From Streptosporangium canum (lineage in GTDB: Bacteria > Actinomycetota > Actinomycetes > Streptosporangiales > Streptosporangiaceae): a stretch of DNA of 64,000 nucleotides. The notes beneath the pieces were generated by a model, which searched no databases, was not told the DNA's origin, and saw only the letters and a program-made list of their open reading frames with translations. Positions within the stretch are counted from its first letter, which is position 1. Each line of letters opens with the position of its first letter. The stretch lies in NCBI RefSeq assembly GCF_900113865.1, contig NZ_FOQY01000023.1:62001-126000 (forward strand), read 5' to 3'. Made by a program: the position numbers and the translations under genes. This document shows positions 38,626 to 47,275 of this stretch, piece by piece.

Positions 38626-39479
38626 GAGCCAGGATGAAGCGTTCCGTCCACGCCTTGTCGCGGACCGCCGGACGCCTCACCTCCGGGAGCCGGGTGCTGC
38701 CCTCCTTCCTGATCGCCGGGGCGCAGCGCTCCGGCACCACCTCGCTCTACCGGGCGCTGGCCCAGCACCCGCTGATCCTCAAGCCCGTCCTCCACAAGGG
38801 CGTCCACTACTTCGACGTGGCCTACGACCGCGGCCTGCCCTGGTACCGGGCGCACTTCCCGCTGCAGGCCACGGCCTCCCGGCTGGCGCGCCGGTACGGC
38901 TGCCGCCCCCAGGCCTTCGAATCGTCGCCCTACTACCTGTTCCATCCGCTCGCCTGCCCCCGGATCGCCTGGGACCTGCCAGGTGTGAAGGTGATCGTGC
39001 TGGTCCGCGACCCGGTGGAACGCGCCTTCTCCGCCCACGCCCACGAGCTGGCCCGGGGCTTCGAGAACGAGACCTCCTTCGCCAGGGCGGTGGAGCTGGA
39101 GGAGAGCCGGCTGGCCGGGGCGGTGGAGGGGCTGTGCGCCTCCCCCTACTCGGTGAACCACGCCCACCGCCACCACGCCTACCTGGCCAGGGGGCGCTAC
39201 GCCGAACAGCTCGCCCCGCTGGAGCCGCTGATCGGCCGGGACCGGGTGCTCGTCCTGGACAGCGGGCGGTTCTTCACCGAACCGGAGACCGTCTACGACC
39301 GGGTGCTGGAGTTCCTCGGACTGCCGCACATCGGCGACCCGGTGTTCGAACGGCACAACCCCCGGCCCCGGCCCACGCCGATGCCCGAGCCGCTCCGCCG
39401 CGAGCTGACCGACCGCTTCGAGGAGTCCGACGCCCTGCTGACCTCATGGCTCGGCACGGAGCCGACATGGCGGCGCTGA
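38622..39479 (+). CDS. PAPS-dependent sulfotransferase (first of three)
   Basis: 285 residues of the cytosolic/heparan-sulfate-type sulfotransferase group. The 5'-phosphosulfate loop is GAQRSGTTSL (from residue 33) and the 3'-phosphate motif VLVRDPVERAFSAH is around residue 127. The C-terminal region keeps Ser and Arg residues used for PAPS (NHAHRHHAYLARGRYAEQL). It should transfer sulfate from PAPS to a sugar hydroxyl. GTG 38622 lies eight bases after GGAGG and overlaps the kinase stop by four bases. Confidence 0.85.
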   Translation: MRARMKRSVHALSRTAGRLTSGSRVLPSFLIAGAQRSGTTSLYRALAQHPLILKPVLHKGVHYFDVAYDRGLPWYRAHFPLQATASRLARRYGCRPQAFESSPYYLFHPLACPRIAWDLPGVKVIVLVRDPVERAFSAHAHELARGFENETSFARAVELEESRLAGAVEGLCASPYSVNHAHRHHAYLARGRYAEQLAPLEPLIGRDRVLVLDSGRFFTEPETVYDRVLEFLGLPHIGDPVFERHNPRPRPTPMPEPLRRELTDRFEESDALLTSWLGTEPTWRR

Positions 39480-39561
39480 CCTCTCCCGGCGCGCCCCCGC
39501 CGGACGGCGCACCCCCCGACAGGGCGACACGGCTGCCGCTGCCTCAGGACGAAGGGCCGCC

Positions 39562-40866
39562 ATGGCGGCGCTGACCCTGCCCCGGCTGCCCCGGCTGCCC
39601 CGGCTGAACGGGTCCGCACGGGGCGGGCTGGCCGGGCTGGCCGGGGCCGCGACCGCCGCCGCCGCGCAGTTCGCGGTGGTCGTGCTGGTCACCCGGGAGG
39701 CCGGCCAGGAGGCCGCGGGCACCTTCTTCGCGGCGACCGCGCTGTGCCTGATGGCCGCCGGCATCCTGCGGATGGACGCCGGCAACGGGCTGATCTACTT
39801 CATCGCCCGCTCCCGGCCGTTCGGATACCACTGCACCTCCGGCTACGTCCGCGCGGCGCTCGTCCCGGTGGGGACGCTCTCGCTGGTCACCGGGGTGGTG
39901 GCCCTGCTCAGCACCCCCGACCCCACGGTCCGGGTGCTGGCCGCGGCGCTGCCGGTGGTGGTGTGCGCGGACGTCGTGGTGGCCGCGACCCGCGGGTTCG
40001 GCGCGATGCGGCCGACCGTGCTGCTGGACGGCGTGCTCCAGCCGGTGGCCCAGCTCGTGCTGGTCTCGGCCGTGGTGGTGGCGGGGGCGGGGTCGGTGCC
40101 ACTGCTCGCGGCGGCCTGGGCCCTGCCGGCCCTGCCGGTCCTGCTGCTGTCGGCGATCTGGCTGCGCCGGCGGCTGCCGTACACGTCCTACCTGCCGGGG
40201 ACGGCGCACGACCTGTGGCGCTACACCTGGCCCCGGTCGATGGCCGCCGGGATCCAGGCGGTGTTCCAGCGACTCGACATCGTGGTCGTGGCGATGCTCG
40301 CCGGGCCGGTCGAGGCCGCGATCTACACCGCCGCCACCCGATTCAAGATCGTGGGTCAGCTCGCCAACCAGGGGCTGACCCAGGCCGTGCAGCCGAGGCT
40401 GGTGCGCGCGCTGGCCGCGGGAGACCTGGCGCGCGCCCGCGAGCTGTACCAGTCGACCACCATGTGGCTGGTCCTGCTGACCTGGCCGATCTGGCTGGGC
40501 TACGCCGTGCTCGCGCCGTGGCTGCTCGGCCTGTTCGGCGACGGCTACGCCTCCGGCGTCCCGGTAGCACTCGTGCTGGCCGCGACGATGACGCTCGCCA
40601 CCGCCTGCGGCATGGTCGACGTGGTGCTGACCTCCGCCGGACACACCGGCTCCAGCCTGGCCAACCTGGTCGCCGCCATCACGGTGACGGTGGCGCTGGA
40701 CGCGCTGCTGGTGCCGTCCTGCGGGGCGTCCGGCGCCGCCCTCGGCTGGGCCGGGGGCATGCTGGTCAAGAACCTGCTCCCGCTGTGGCAGATCCATCGC
40801 CGGTACGGCCTACGCCCCTTCGGCGTCCACAGCCTGGCCGCCCTGAAGTCGTGGCGGGCACGATGA
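39562..40866 (+). CDS. Wzx-type polysaccharide flippase
   Basis: 434 residues with about twelve predicted membrane helices, the MATE/Wzx-like exporter superfamily. It should flip lipid-linked repeat units across the membrane for the Wzy-like polymerase. The N-terminus has a small Pro/Arg/Leu repeat (LPRLPRLPRL). ATG 39562 has AAGGG upstream. The start bases atggcggcgctgacc are an exact copy of those at 39467-39481, at the end of the preceding gene, in another frame. Confidence 0.8.
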   Translation: MAALTLPRLPRLPRLNGSARGGLAGLAGAATAAAAQFAVVVLVTREAGQEAAGTFFAATALCLMAAGILRMDAGNGLIYFIARSRPFGYHCTSGYVRAALVPVGTLSLVTGVVALLSTPDPTVRVLAAALPVVVCADVVVAATRGFGAMRPTVLLDGVLQPVAQLVLVSAVVVAGAGSVPLLAAAWALPALPVLLLSAIWLRRRLPYTSYLPGTAHDLWRYTWPRSMAAGIQAVFQRLDIVVVAMLAGPVEAAIYTAATRFKIVGQLANQGLTQAVQPRLVRALAAGDLARARELYQSTTMWLVLLTWPIWLGYAVLAPWLLGLFGDGYASGVPVALVLAATMTLATACGMVDVVLTSAGHTGSSLANLVAAITVTVALDALLVPSCGASGAALGWAGGMLVKNLLPLWQIHRRYGLRPFGVHSLAALKSWRAR

Positions 40867-41765
40867 CGCCCGTACTGGTGACCGGGCTGCCCAGGAGTGG
40901 GACGAGTTGGACGGGCAAGATGCTCGCGGCGGGCGGCGAGCTGGTCTACGTCAACGAGCCGCTGAACCCCCAGCACCCGCCCGGGCAGTGCCCGGGGGTG
41001 CTCAACGCCCAGGTCACCCACCGTTTCCAGTACATCTGCCCGGACAACGACGAGACCTGGCTGCCCGCCTTCGCCGACACCGTCGCACTGCGCTACCGGT
41101 TCCTGGCCGAACTGCGCCGCAACCGCTCGCCGTACGACCTGGCGAGGATGCTCCGGTACGGCACGGCGTTCACGCTCGGCCGGCTGACCGGGCGCCGGGC
41201 GCTGCTGGACGACCCGTTCGCGCTGTTCTCGGCCGGCTGGTTCGCCGAGCGGCTCGGCTGCCGGGTGGTCATCCTGCTCCGCGATCCCGTGTCGTTCGTC
41301 GGGAGCTGGCAGCGGCTGGGCTGGACGATCTACTTCCACGAGCTGCTCGAACAGCCGTTGCTGATCCGGGACCACCCGCACCTGGAGGAGCTCCGCCCGC
41401 TGGTGGGCTGCCAGGACCGCATCGCCAAGGCCGTCGCCCTGTGGCGGGCGGCCCGGACCGTCGCCGCCGACCTGGCCGCGCGGCACCCGGGGATCCTGCT
41501 GGCCCGCTACGAGGAGCTGGCCGCCGATCCGCTGCGGGGCTTCCGCCGCCTGTACGACTGGTCGGGCCTGACCTGGACCACCCGCGCCGAGGAGCGCATC
41601 TCCCGCGCGTGTACGGCAGCCGCCACCGGTGCCGGCGGCTTCGCCTGGAGCGGTCTTTCCCGCACCGCCTACCGGCCGATGGACTCCCGCCGGGCCCTGG
41701 CCACGGCGGCCGGCCGGCTGACCCCGGAGGAGACCCACCGGGTCAGGGATCTGGCCTCCCGGTAG
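40863..41765 (+). CDS. Sulfotransferase (second of three)
   Basis: 300 residues. The PAPS 5'-loop VTGLPRSGTSWTGKML begins at residue 6 and the 3' motif is ILLRDPVSFVGSW, around residue 140. It belongs to a different subgroup than the gene at 38622, with a large insert (residues 20-100) between the loops. The ATG start overlaps the flippase stop by four bases. Substrate by context: the glycan of this locus, probably another sugar position. It ends the plus-strand train; a 15-bp repeat array follows. Confidence 0.85.
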   Translation: MTPVLVTGLPRSGTSWTGKMLAAGGELVYVNEPLNPQHPPGQCPGVLNAQVTHRFQYICPDNDETWLPAFADTVALRYRFLAELRRNRSPYDLARMLRYGTAFTLGRLTGRRALLDDPFALFSAGWFAERLGCRVVILLRDPVSFVGSWQRLGWTIYFHELLEQPLLIRDHPHLEELRPLVGCQDRIAKAVALWRAARTVAADLAARHPGILLARYEELAADPLRGFRRLYDWSGLTWTTRAEERISRACTAAATGAGGFAWSGLSRTAYRPMDSRRALATAAGRLTPEETHRVRDLASR

Positions 41766-41788
41766 GCCTCGCCATCTCCTCGCGCGTG

Positions 41789-41893
41789 ACCACCGGGAGA
41801 GGGCCCACCGGGAGAGGGGCCGGTGGGAGAGGGCCCACCGGGAGAGGGGCCGGTGGGAGAGGGGGCGGTGGGAGAGGAGCCGCAGGCAGAGGC
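41789..41893. repeat. Array of seven 15-bp repeats between the converging trains
   Basis: Units cccaccgggagaggg and gccggtgggagaggg alternate in seven exactly 15-bp steps (41789, 41804, 41819, 41834, 41849, 41864, 41879). It fills the space between the sulfotransferase stop (41765) and the CpsF-type stop (41898). Confidence 0.85.
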
Positions 41894-41897
41894 CCCC

Positions 41898-42737
41898 TCA
41901 GGAGAACAGCCGCCGGAGCAGGCAGGCGGTGAGCAGCCAGAGCGCGAACGGCAGGTCGTGGAGCAGATATCGGCGGGCCAGCCGGCCGGGCTCGTTGAGC
42001 AGCCGGAAGAGCCACTCCAGCCCGGCCCGCTGCATCCACTGGGGCGCCCGGCGCACCGCACCGGCGGCGAACGCGATGGCCGAGCCGCATCCGACGAACC
42101 AGGTGCCGGGCAGGTCCTTGCGGAGCATCCCGATGAGCCGGTCCTGCTTGGGGAAGCCGAGCCCGACGAAGACCAGCCGGGGCCCGGCTGCCACCACGGC
42201 GTCCCTGACCTTCGCGTAGCTCTCGGAGTCGGCCTCGAACCCGTACGGCGGGGCGTCGGTCCCGGCGACGAGCAGCCCGGGATGGCGGGCGGTCAGCCGG
42301 CCGGCCGCCTGCGCGGCCACCCCCGGCGGCCCGCCCAGCAGGTAGATCGGGTAGCGGTAGAAGGTGGCGGCCTCCGCCAGGGACCAGATCAGATCGGCGC
42401 CGGCCACCCGGCTGGGGACGGGCGTGCCGAGCAGCTTCGCCGCCCACACCAGCGGCATGCCGTCGGCCACCACGAGGTCGGCCTCCTCGATGATCCCGCG
42501 CACCTCGGAGTCGCGGGCGGCGGCCCAGCTGATGTCCACGTTCGGGGTGACGAGGTGACCGCCCTCACCGCGTTTCAGCGCGTCGACCACGTGGTCGACG
42601 ACCTCGCTCTCGGTCATCGGATCGATCGCCAGGCCGGCTACGTGCACCCTGCGGCGGAGCCGCCTGCGGGTGGCCTTGTCCGGTCGCGGCCGCTGGCGCG
42701 GGACGCTCAACGTCTCATGGACGGTCCTGAACGCCAT
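41898..42737 (-). CDS. WecB/TagA/CpsF-family glycosyltransferase
   Basis: 279 residues of the GT26 family. Motifs seen: TPNVDISWAAARD (from residue 64), the Asp-containing VVADGMPLVWAAKLLGTP, RVAGADLI and VFVGLGFPKQDRLI. Members add N-acetyl-mannosamine-type or other sugars to a prenyl-linked first sugar, often the second step of repeat-unit assembly. ATG 42737 and the stop of the GT2 gene share one base (TGATG), so they are coupled. This gene ends the minus train. Confidence 0.87.
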   Translation of the reverse strand: MAFRTVHETLSVPRQRPRPDKATRRRLRRRVHVAGLAIDPMTESEVVDHVVDALKRGEGGHLVTPNVDISWAAARDSEVRGIIEEADLVVADGMPLVWAAKLLGTPVPSRVAGADLIWSLAEAATFYRYPIYLLGGPPGVAAQAAGRLTARHPGLLVAGTDAPPYGFEADSESYAKVRDAVVAAGPRLVFVGLGFPKQDRLIGMLRKDLPGTWFVGCGSAIAFAAGAVRRAPQWMQRAGLEWLFRLLNEPGRLARRYLLHDLPFALWLLTACLLRRLFS

Positions 42738-43678
42738 CAGATGCCGTGCCCGCGGTGCTGCAGCGTGCTGAGCACGGCCTGGGCCGACACCAGGCCCGCC
42801 GCCACGGCGAGCGCGATGGGCGCGCGGGGTTCGCCGTGCCGCGCGGCGAACGCCCGCCAGGCCCAGCGGCCCGCCTCCCGCCGCCGGCCGAGGGCGGCGT
42901 GGTGGAAGGCGAGTTGACCGTAGACCCGCGCCGCGCCGCGCGGATCCACGGCCAGATCAGGATGCCGGGCGAGCATCCACTCCAGCCCGGCGATTCGATC
43001 GGCCCAGCGGGTCACGTACAGGGAGCCGCCCCAGCGGACGTGCACCAGGGGACGGTCGACATGCACGATCGGGTGGCGCGCGGCGGCGCGCAACGCCAGG
43101 TCCCAGTCCTCGTTCTGGCCGTTGGGGGCACTCTCGTCGACCCAGAGGGTGCCCCGCCGGAACAGGAACGTCGAGGAGTGGACCATCACCATGCGCGAGC
43201 GCACCAGATGGGCACGGGTGACCAGGTCGGTCCCGGCGAGACGGGGAACGCGGCGGGAGCCGTACTCGACCTCGATGGCGCAGCTGGAGAACTCCGCATC
43301 CGGCTCCGCCTCCAGGGCGGCGACCTGGGCGCTGAGCTTGCCGGGCAGCCACTGGTCGTCGTCGTCGCAGAAGGCCACCAGGTCGGTGCCGAGCGCCGCG
43401 ATGCCCGTGTTGCGCGCCCCGGGCAGGCCGGGGCTGAGCCGGTTGGCCACCACCCGGACACCGCGTGCCCCCGCCGTCTGCCTCCGGGGCGCCGGAACCC
43501 GGCCGGCCAGCAGGTCGGCCACCTGGTCGACGACCGAGACCGGGTCGCCGTCGTCCACGACGATGACGACCTCCACCGAGCCGGAATGATCCTGACCGAG
43601 CGCCGCGCGCGTGGCCGAGCGCAACTGGTCGGGCCGGCGCCCTCTTGTGGGGATGACCACACCCACCGATGGACTCAC
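42737..43678 (-). CDS. GT2-family glycosyltransferase
   Basis: 313 residues. The nucleotide-sugar domain begins VGVVIPTRGRRPDQL, with EVVIVVDDGD, the metal-binding DDDDQWLPGKL (DXD) near residue 110, and a later NEDWDLALRAAARH. A C-terminal helical region follows. It adds a sugar from an NDP donor to the growing repeat unit. The GTG start overlaps the sulfotransferase stop by four bases, with GGGAGG in front. An open frame runs further upstream but lies inside that sulfotransferase. Confidence 0.85.
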   Translation of the reverse strand: MSPSVGVVIPTRGRRPDQLRSATRAALGQDHSGSVEVVIVVDDGDPVSVVDQVADLLAGRVPAPRRQTAGARGVRVVANRLSPGLPGARNTGIAALGTDLVAFCDDDDQWLPGKLSAQVAALEAEPDAEFSSCAIEVEYGSRRVPRLAGTDLVTRAHLVRSRMVMVHSSTFLFRRGTLWVDESAPNGQNEDWDLALRAAARHPIVHVDRPLVHVRWGGSLYVTRWADRIAGLEWMLARHPDLAVDPRGAARVYGQLAFHHAALGRRREAGRWAWRAFAARHGEPRAPIALAVAAGLVSAQAVLSTLQHRGHGI

Positions 43679-44640
43679 GCGAGCCTCCCGCGATAGCCGT
43701 ACTTGTGCATGAGTGGCCAGGTCAGTGCGGCGACCAGGCGTTGGTGCCGGCCCGAGGCGGCGGTGCGCCAGCCCTCGTCCGGGGTCAGCCCGATCCGGCC
43801 GACCGTGAAGCGCATGGGGTTGCCCGAGGCCGTGTGGGCCATCGAGAGCTCGGCCCCGCCGTCGGCGAGGAAGTCCAGGCGGGGCCGGAGCCCGATCCTG
43901 GCGACCAGGCGCCTGAGCGTGTCGGCGGGGGCTCCGAGGAGGTCCTCGTAGCGGATCCGGGTGACGGAGACGCCCCGGCGTGCCAGGAGTTCCAGGCTGA
44001 GGTTCTGGGCCAGCCAGTGCAGCGAGGTCCGGGCCGGCGACCAGCGGGTCATCGGGCGGCCGTCCTCGGGGCGCGCGACCCGCCGGTGCCAGGAGTGCGC
44101 GACCGCCCGGGGGTCGCGGACGACGTGCACGACATGCACGTCGACTCCGGCGGCGGCCAGGCAGAAGGCCAGGGAGGCGTGCTTGCTGGAGTCGATCACG
44201 ATCGGGCAGCCGGCGACCTCGCCCGCCGCGTCGTACAGGCGGCGATGGGCGGCGGCGTACTCGCTCAGCTCGGCCATGCCGGAGGACGGCCAGCCGCCGT
44301 CGCCCGGCCGCCCCTCGGTGAGGAACTGGGCCAGGACGGGGATGCGCCGGGTGCGGTCCACCCGATGCCGGAGTGCCAGCACCCGGTGGGCCAGACCCTC
44401 CGACCAGCCGCCGAAGGCGCGCTCGCCGACCTTGCGCCAGAACGGGCACGAGCCGAACGGCTCGCGGCATCCGCACGCCTCGTCCGCCAGCACGCCCCGC
44501 GCCCAGAGGTGAACGACCTCTCCGAGCGGCACGACGCCGGGCACCTCACCGAGGAGGCGCTCCAGCAGAGTGGTGCCGCTACGGCCGAGGCCGCCCACGA
44601 AAACGACCCTGGCGGGGACGGGACTATCAGACACAGGCAC
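43675..44640 (-). CDS. Sulfotransferase (third of three)
   Basis: 321 residues. PAPS 5'-loop VGGLGRSGTTLLERLL (from residue 15) and 3' motif VVRDPRAVAHSW around residue 160. It has two Cys-rich spots (DEACGCREPFGSCPFW, residues 53-68) that may bind metal or form disulfides, unlike the other two sulfotransferases in this locus. GTG 44640 has AAGGA close upstream. It opens the sulfotransferase-GT2-CpsF unit, which lies 320 bp after cysN on the same strand. Confidence 0.84.
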   Translation of the reverse strand: MPVSDSPVPARVVFVGGLGRSGTTLLERLLGEVPGVVPLGEVVHLWARGVLADEACGCREPFGSCPFWRKVGERAFGGWSEGLAHRVLALRHRVDRTRRIPVLAQFLTEGRPGDGGWPSSGMAELSEYAAAHRRLYDAAGEVAGCPIVIDSSKHASLAFCLAAAGVDVHVVHVVRDPRAVAHSWHRRVARPEDGRPMTRWSPARTSLHWLAQNLSLELLARRGVSVTRIRYEDLLGAPADTLRRLVARIGLRPRLDFLADGGAELSMAHTASGNPMRFTVGRIGLTPDEGWRTAASGRHQRLVAALTWPLMHKYGYRGRLA

Positions 44641-44959
44641 GAATCCTTACCCGACGGATACGGAACGTGCCGACAATAGCGCGGAGAGTAACCAACCGGT
44701 CAGAGAACAGACAAAGGATCTACCTGGGCGGGCTGTGAGCCGCTCCGCGGACCTCCACGGACGCGAAGACGACGGCGTCGACTGCGGGTACGTCGACGCG
44801 CTGTGAGCCGCTCCGCGGACCTCCACGGACCCCTCGGCGTCGGAGCGCGGGCTCCGGACCGTCCCGGCAGCACGACGGCCCCCTCCCCCGCGCCGTTGTC
44901 GTCGGCGACGTCGGCGGAGAGGGCCGGCGTGGTGTCTGCGGTGACCGCCCGGGACGGGC
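44641..44959. promoter_or_regulatory. Spacer with direct and inverted repeats before the sulfotransferase unit
   Basis: No gene is visible in 319 bp. It contains two exact copies of a 31-bp sequence (44732-44762 and 44800-44830, starting gctgtgagccg) around an inverted repeat gcgtcgac (44775-44782) / gtcgacgc (44792-44799). The set could be a regulator-binding region for the downstream minus-strand genes or for ending the cysN transcript. Confidence 0.6.
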
Positions 44960-46222
44960 CTACTTCGCCTCGACGATCATCCCGGCGCCGACGGTGTTGC
45001 TGGTGGACTCGTCCACGAGGATGAAACCGCCGGTGAGGCGGTTTCTCGCGTAGTCGTCCACGAACAGCGGCTGGGTGATGCGGAGCGAGACGCGGCCGAT
45101 CTCGTTCAGGCCGAGTGACTGGGCCGACTCGTCACGGTGCAGGGTGTTGACGTCCAGCCGGTAGTGCAGGTCGCGGACCAGGGCGCGGGCCGTCCGGGTG
45201 GTGTGCTTGATGGTCAGCTTGGTGCGCGGCCCCAGCTTGGTGACGTCGCTCATCCAGCAGATCATCGCCTCCAGCTCCTGGGCCACGTGCGGCTGGTTGT
45301 TCGGACGGCAGATCATGTCGCCGCGCGAGATGTCGATGTCGTCCTCCAGCCGGAGGGTCACCGACATCGGCGCGAACGCCTCCTCCACCGGCCCGTCGAA
45401 GGTGTCGATCGACGCGATCCGCGTGACCAGGCCCGAGGGCAGGTGCATCACCTCGTCACCCGGCTTCAGCACGCCGCCGGCGACCTGGCCCGCGTATCCC
45501 CGGTAGTCGTGGAGGGCGGGATCGGTGGCCCGCTGTGGCCGGATGACGTACTGGACGGGGAAACGCACGTCGACCAGGTTCCGGTCGGAGGCGATGTGCA
45601 CGTGCTCCAGGTGGTGCAGCAGGGAGGAGCCGTTGTACCAGGGCATGCTCTCCGAGCGCGACACCACGTTGTCGCCGTGCAGGGCCGAGATCGGGATGAA
45701 CGTCAGGTCGGGCGCGTTCAGCTTGGCGGCGAAGGAGGTGAACTCCTCACGGATCTCCTCGAACCGCTCCTGCGAGTAGTCGACCAGGTCCATCTTGTTC
45801 ACGGCCAGCACCAGGTGCGGGACCCGCAGCAGCGTGGTCAGGAACGCGTGCCGCCGCGACTGCTCCAGCACGCCCTTGCGCGCGTCGATCAGGACGATCG
45901 CCAGGTCGGCCGTGGACGCGCCGGTGACCATGTTCCGGGTGTACTGGATGTGCCCGGGGGTGTCGGCGATGATGAACTTGCGCTTGGGCGTGGCGAAGTA
46001 GCGGTAGGCCACGTCGATCGTGATGCCCTGCTCCCGCTCGGCCCGCAGGCCGTCGGTGAGCAGCGACAGGTCGGTGTATTCGGTGCCGCGGTCGCGGGAG
46101 GTGCGCTCGACCGCCTCAAGCTGGTCTTCGAAGATCGCCTTGGAGTCGAAGAGCAGCCGTCCGATGAGGGTCGACTTTCCGTCGTCGACGCTTCCCGCCG
46201 TGGCAAAGCGAAGGATGTCCAT
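44960..46222 (-). CDS. cysN: Sulfate adenylyltransferase subunit 1 (GTPase)
   Basis: 420 residues, EF-Tu-like GTPase. G1 is GSVDDGKST (10-18), G3 DTPGH near residue 88, and G4 NKMD near residue 143; two beta-barrel domains follow. GTP hydrolysis drives CysD to make APS from ATP and sulfate. No APS kinase is fused to its end, unlike mycobacterial CysNC. GGAGAG precedes ATG 46222. A 118-bp gap with a hairpin separates it from cysD. Confidence 0.94.
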   Translation of the reverse strand: MDILRFATAGSVDDGKSTLIGRLLFDSKAIFEDQLEAVERTSRDRGTEYTDLSLLTDGLRAEREQGITIDVAYRYFATPKRKFIIADTPGHIQYTRNMVTGASTADLAIVLIDARKGVLEQSRRHAFLTTLLRVPHLVLAVNKMDLVDYSQERFEEIREEFTSFAAKLNAPDLTFIPISALHGDNVVSRSESMPWYNGSSLLHHLEHVHIASDRNLVDVRFPVQYVIRPQRATDPALHDYRGYAGQVAGGVLKPGDEVMHLPSGLVTRIASIDTFDGPVEEAFAPMSVTLRLEDDIDISRGDMICRPNNQPHVAQELEAMICWMSDVTKLGPRTKLTIKHTTRTARALVRDLHYRLDVNTLHRDESAQSLGLNEIGRVSLRITQPLFVDDYARNRLTGGFILVDESTSNTVGAGMIVEAK

Positions 46223-46293
46223 CAGAACTGCTCTCCAGAGGTCGTACGGCTTTCGCGGGAAGACTGCGTCGGAAGTGGCCCTCGGCTCTCGCC

Positions 46294-46320
46294 CGGCCGG
46301 CCCTCCGCGAGGGCCGGCCG
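46294..46320 (-). other. Hairpin between cysD and cysN
   Basis: Arms cggccggccct and agggccggccg (11 bp) with a five-base loop lie in the 118-bp gap between the two genes. It could stabilise or attenuate the cysD-cysN transcript. CysDN subunit genes are normally almost adjacent, so the gap is unusual. Confidence 0.55.
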
Positions 46321-46340
46321 ACGCGACAGAAGATCACGCA

Positions 46341-47255
46341 CTAGAAGTAGCCCTCCTTCTTGCGGTCTTCCATGGAGGCCTCGGAGGCCCGGTCGTCGGC
46401 GCGGGTGGCACCGCGCTCGGTGATCCGGGTGGCGGCGATCTCGCTGATGATCTCCTCGACCGTCGCGGCGGCCGACTGGACGGCCCCGGTGCAGGTCACG
46501 TCGCCGACGGTGCGGTAGCGGACGACGCTCTCGAAGAGCTGCTCGTCCTCGTCGCGGGTGATGAACTCGCTGTCGGCCAGCAGCATGCCGTCACGCTCGA
46601 ACACCTTGCGCGTGTGCGCGTAGTAGATCGACGGGATCTCGATGCCCTCACGCCGGATGTAGTCCCAGATGTCGAGCTCGGTCCAGTTGGACAGCGGGAA
46701 CACCCGGATGTGCTCACCCTTGCGGATCTTGGAGTTGTAGAGGTTCCACAGCTCCGGCCGCTGGCTCTTCGGGTCCCACTGACCGAACTCGTCGCGGAAG
46801 GAGAACACCCGCTCCTTGGCGCGGGCCTTCTCCTCGTCGCGGCGGGCGCCGCCGAACACCGCGTCGTACTCGTTGTCCTCGATCGCGTCCAGCAGCGTGG
46901 TGGTCTGCAGCCGGTTGCGGGAGGCCCTGCGGCCGGTCTCCTCGGCCACCCGGCCGGCGTCGATGGAGTCCTGGACGCTGGCCACGACCAGCCGTGCGCC
47001 CAGCTCCTCGGCCCGGCGGTCGCGGAACTCGATGACCTCGGGGAAGTTGTGGCCGGTGTCCACGTGCATCAGCGGGAAGGGGATCGGCGCGGGCCAGAAC
47101 GCCTTCTCGGCGATGCGGAGCATGACGATGGAATCTTTACCACCGGAGAAGAGCAGACACGGACGCTCGAACTCGGCCGCCACTTCACGCATGATGTGAA
47201 TGGCCTCTGCCTCGAGGACATCGAGCTGCGACGTGGTGTAGTCGCACTGGAGCAT
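46341..47255 (-). CDS. cysD: Sulfate adenylyltransferase subunit 2
   Basis: 304 residues of the ATP-PPase (PP-loop) family with SGGKDS at residues 37-42 and HVDTGHNFPEVIEFRDR following. It forms APS together with CysN. The C-terminus ends in the usual RKKEGYF. AGGAGAG is four bases before ATG 47255, and the cysQ stop is only 20 bp upstream, so cysQ-cysD are one transcript. No APS or PAPS reductase gene is in the window, so the context points to sulfation rather than cysteine synthesis. Confidence 0.95.
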   Translation of the reverse strand: MLQCDYTTSQLDVLEAEAIHIMREVAAEFERPCLLFSGGKDSIVMLRIAEKAFWPAPIPFPLMHVDTGHNFPEVIEFRDRRAEELGARLVVASVQDSIDAGRVAEETGRRASRNRLQTTTLLDAIEDNEYDAVFGGARRDEEKARAKERVFSFRDEFGQWDPKSQRPELWNLYNSKIRKGEHIRVFPLSNWTELDIWDYIRREGIEIPSIYYAHTRKVFERDGMLLADSEFITRDEDEQLFESVVRYRTVGDVTCTGAVQSAAATVEEIISEIAATRITERGATRADDRASEASMEDRKKEGYF

Positions 47256-47275
47256 CAGACTCTCCTAGCGGGAAT

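Noticed and set aside
39467-39576. Second start for the flippase at 39467, where atggcggcgctgacc also occurs
   Set aside because: The copy is in another frame relative to the flippase (95 bp apart) and is part of the sulfotransferase end.
41823-42917. Plus-strand frame with Gly-Glu-Pro pentapeptide repeats
   Set aside because: The pentapeptides come from the 15-bp array; the remainder is antisense to the CpsF-type and GT2 genes.
43679-44476. N-terminal extension that would fuse the GT2 to an Arg/Pro-rich domain
   Set aside because: This region is the third sulfotransferase in another frame, with a good GTGA overlap to the GT2 start.
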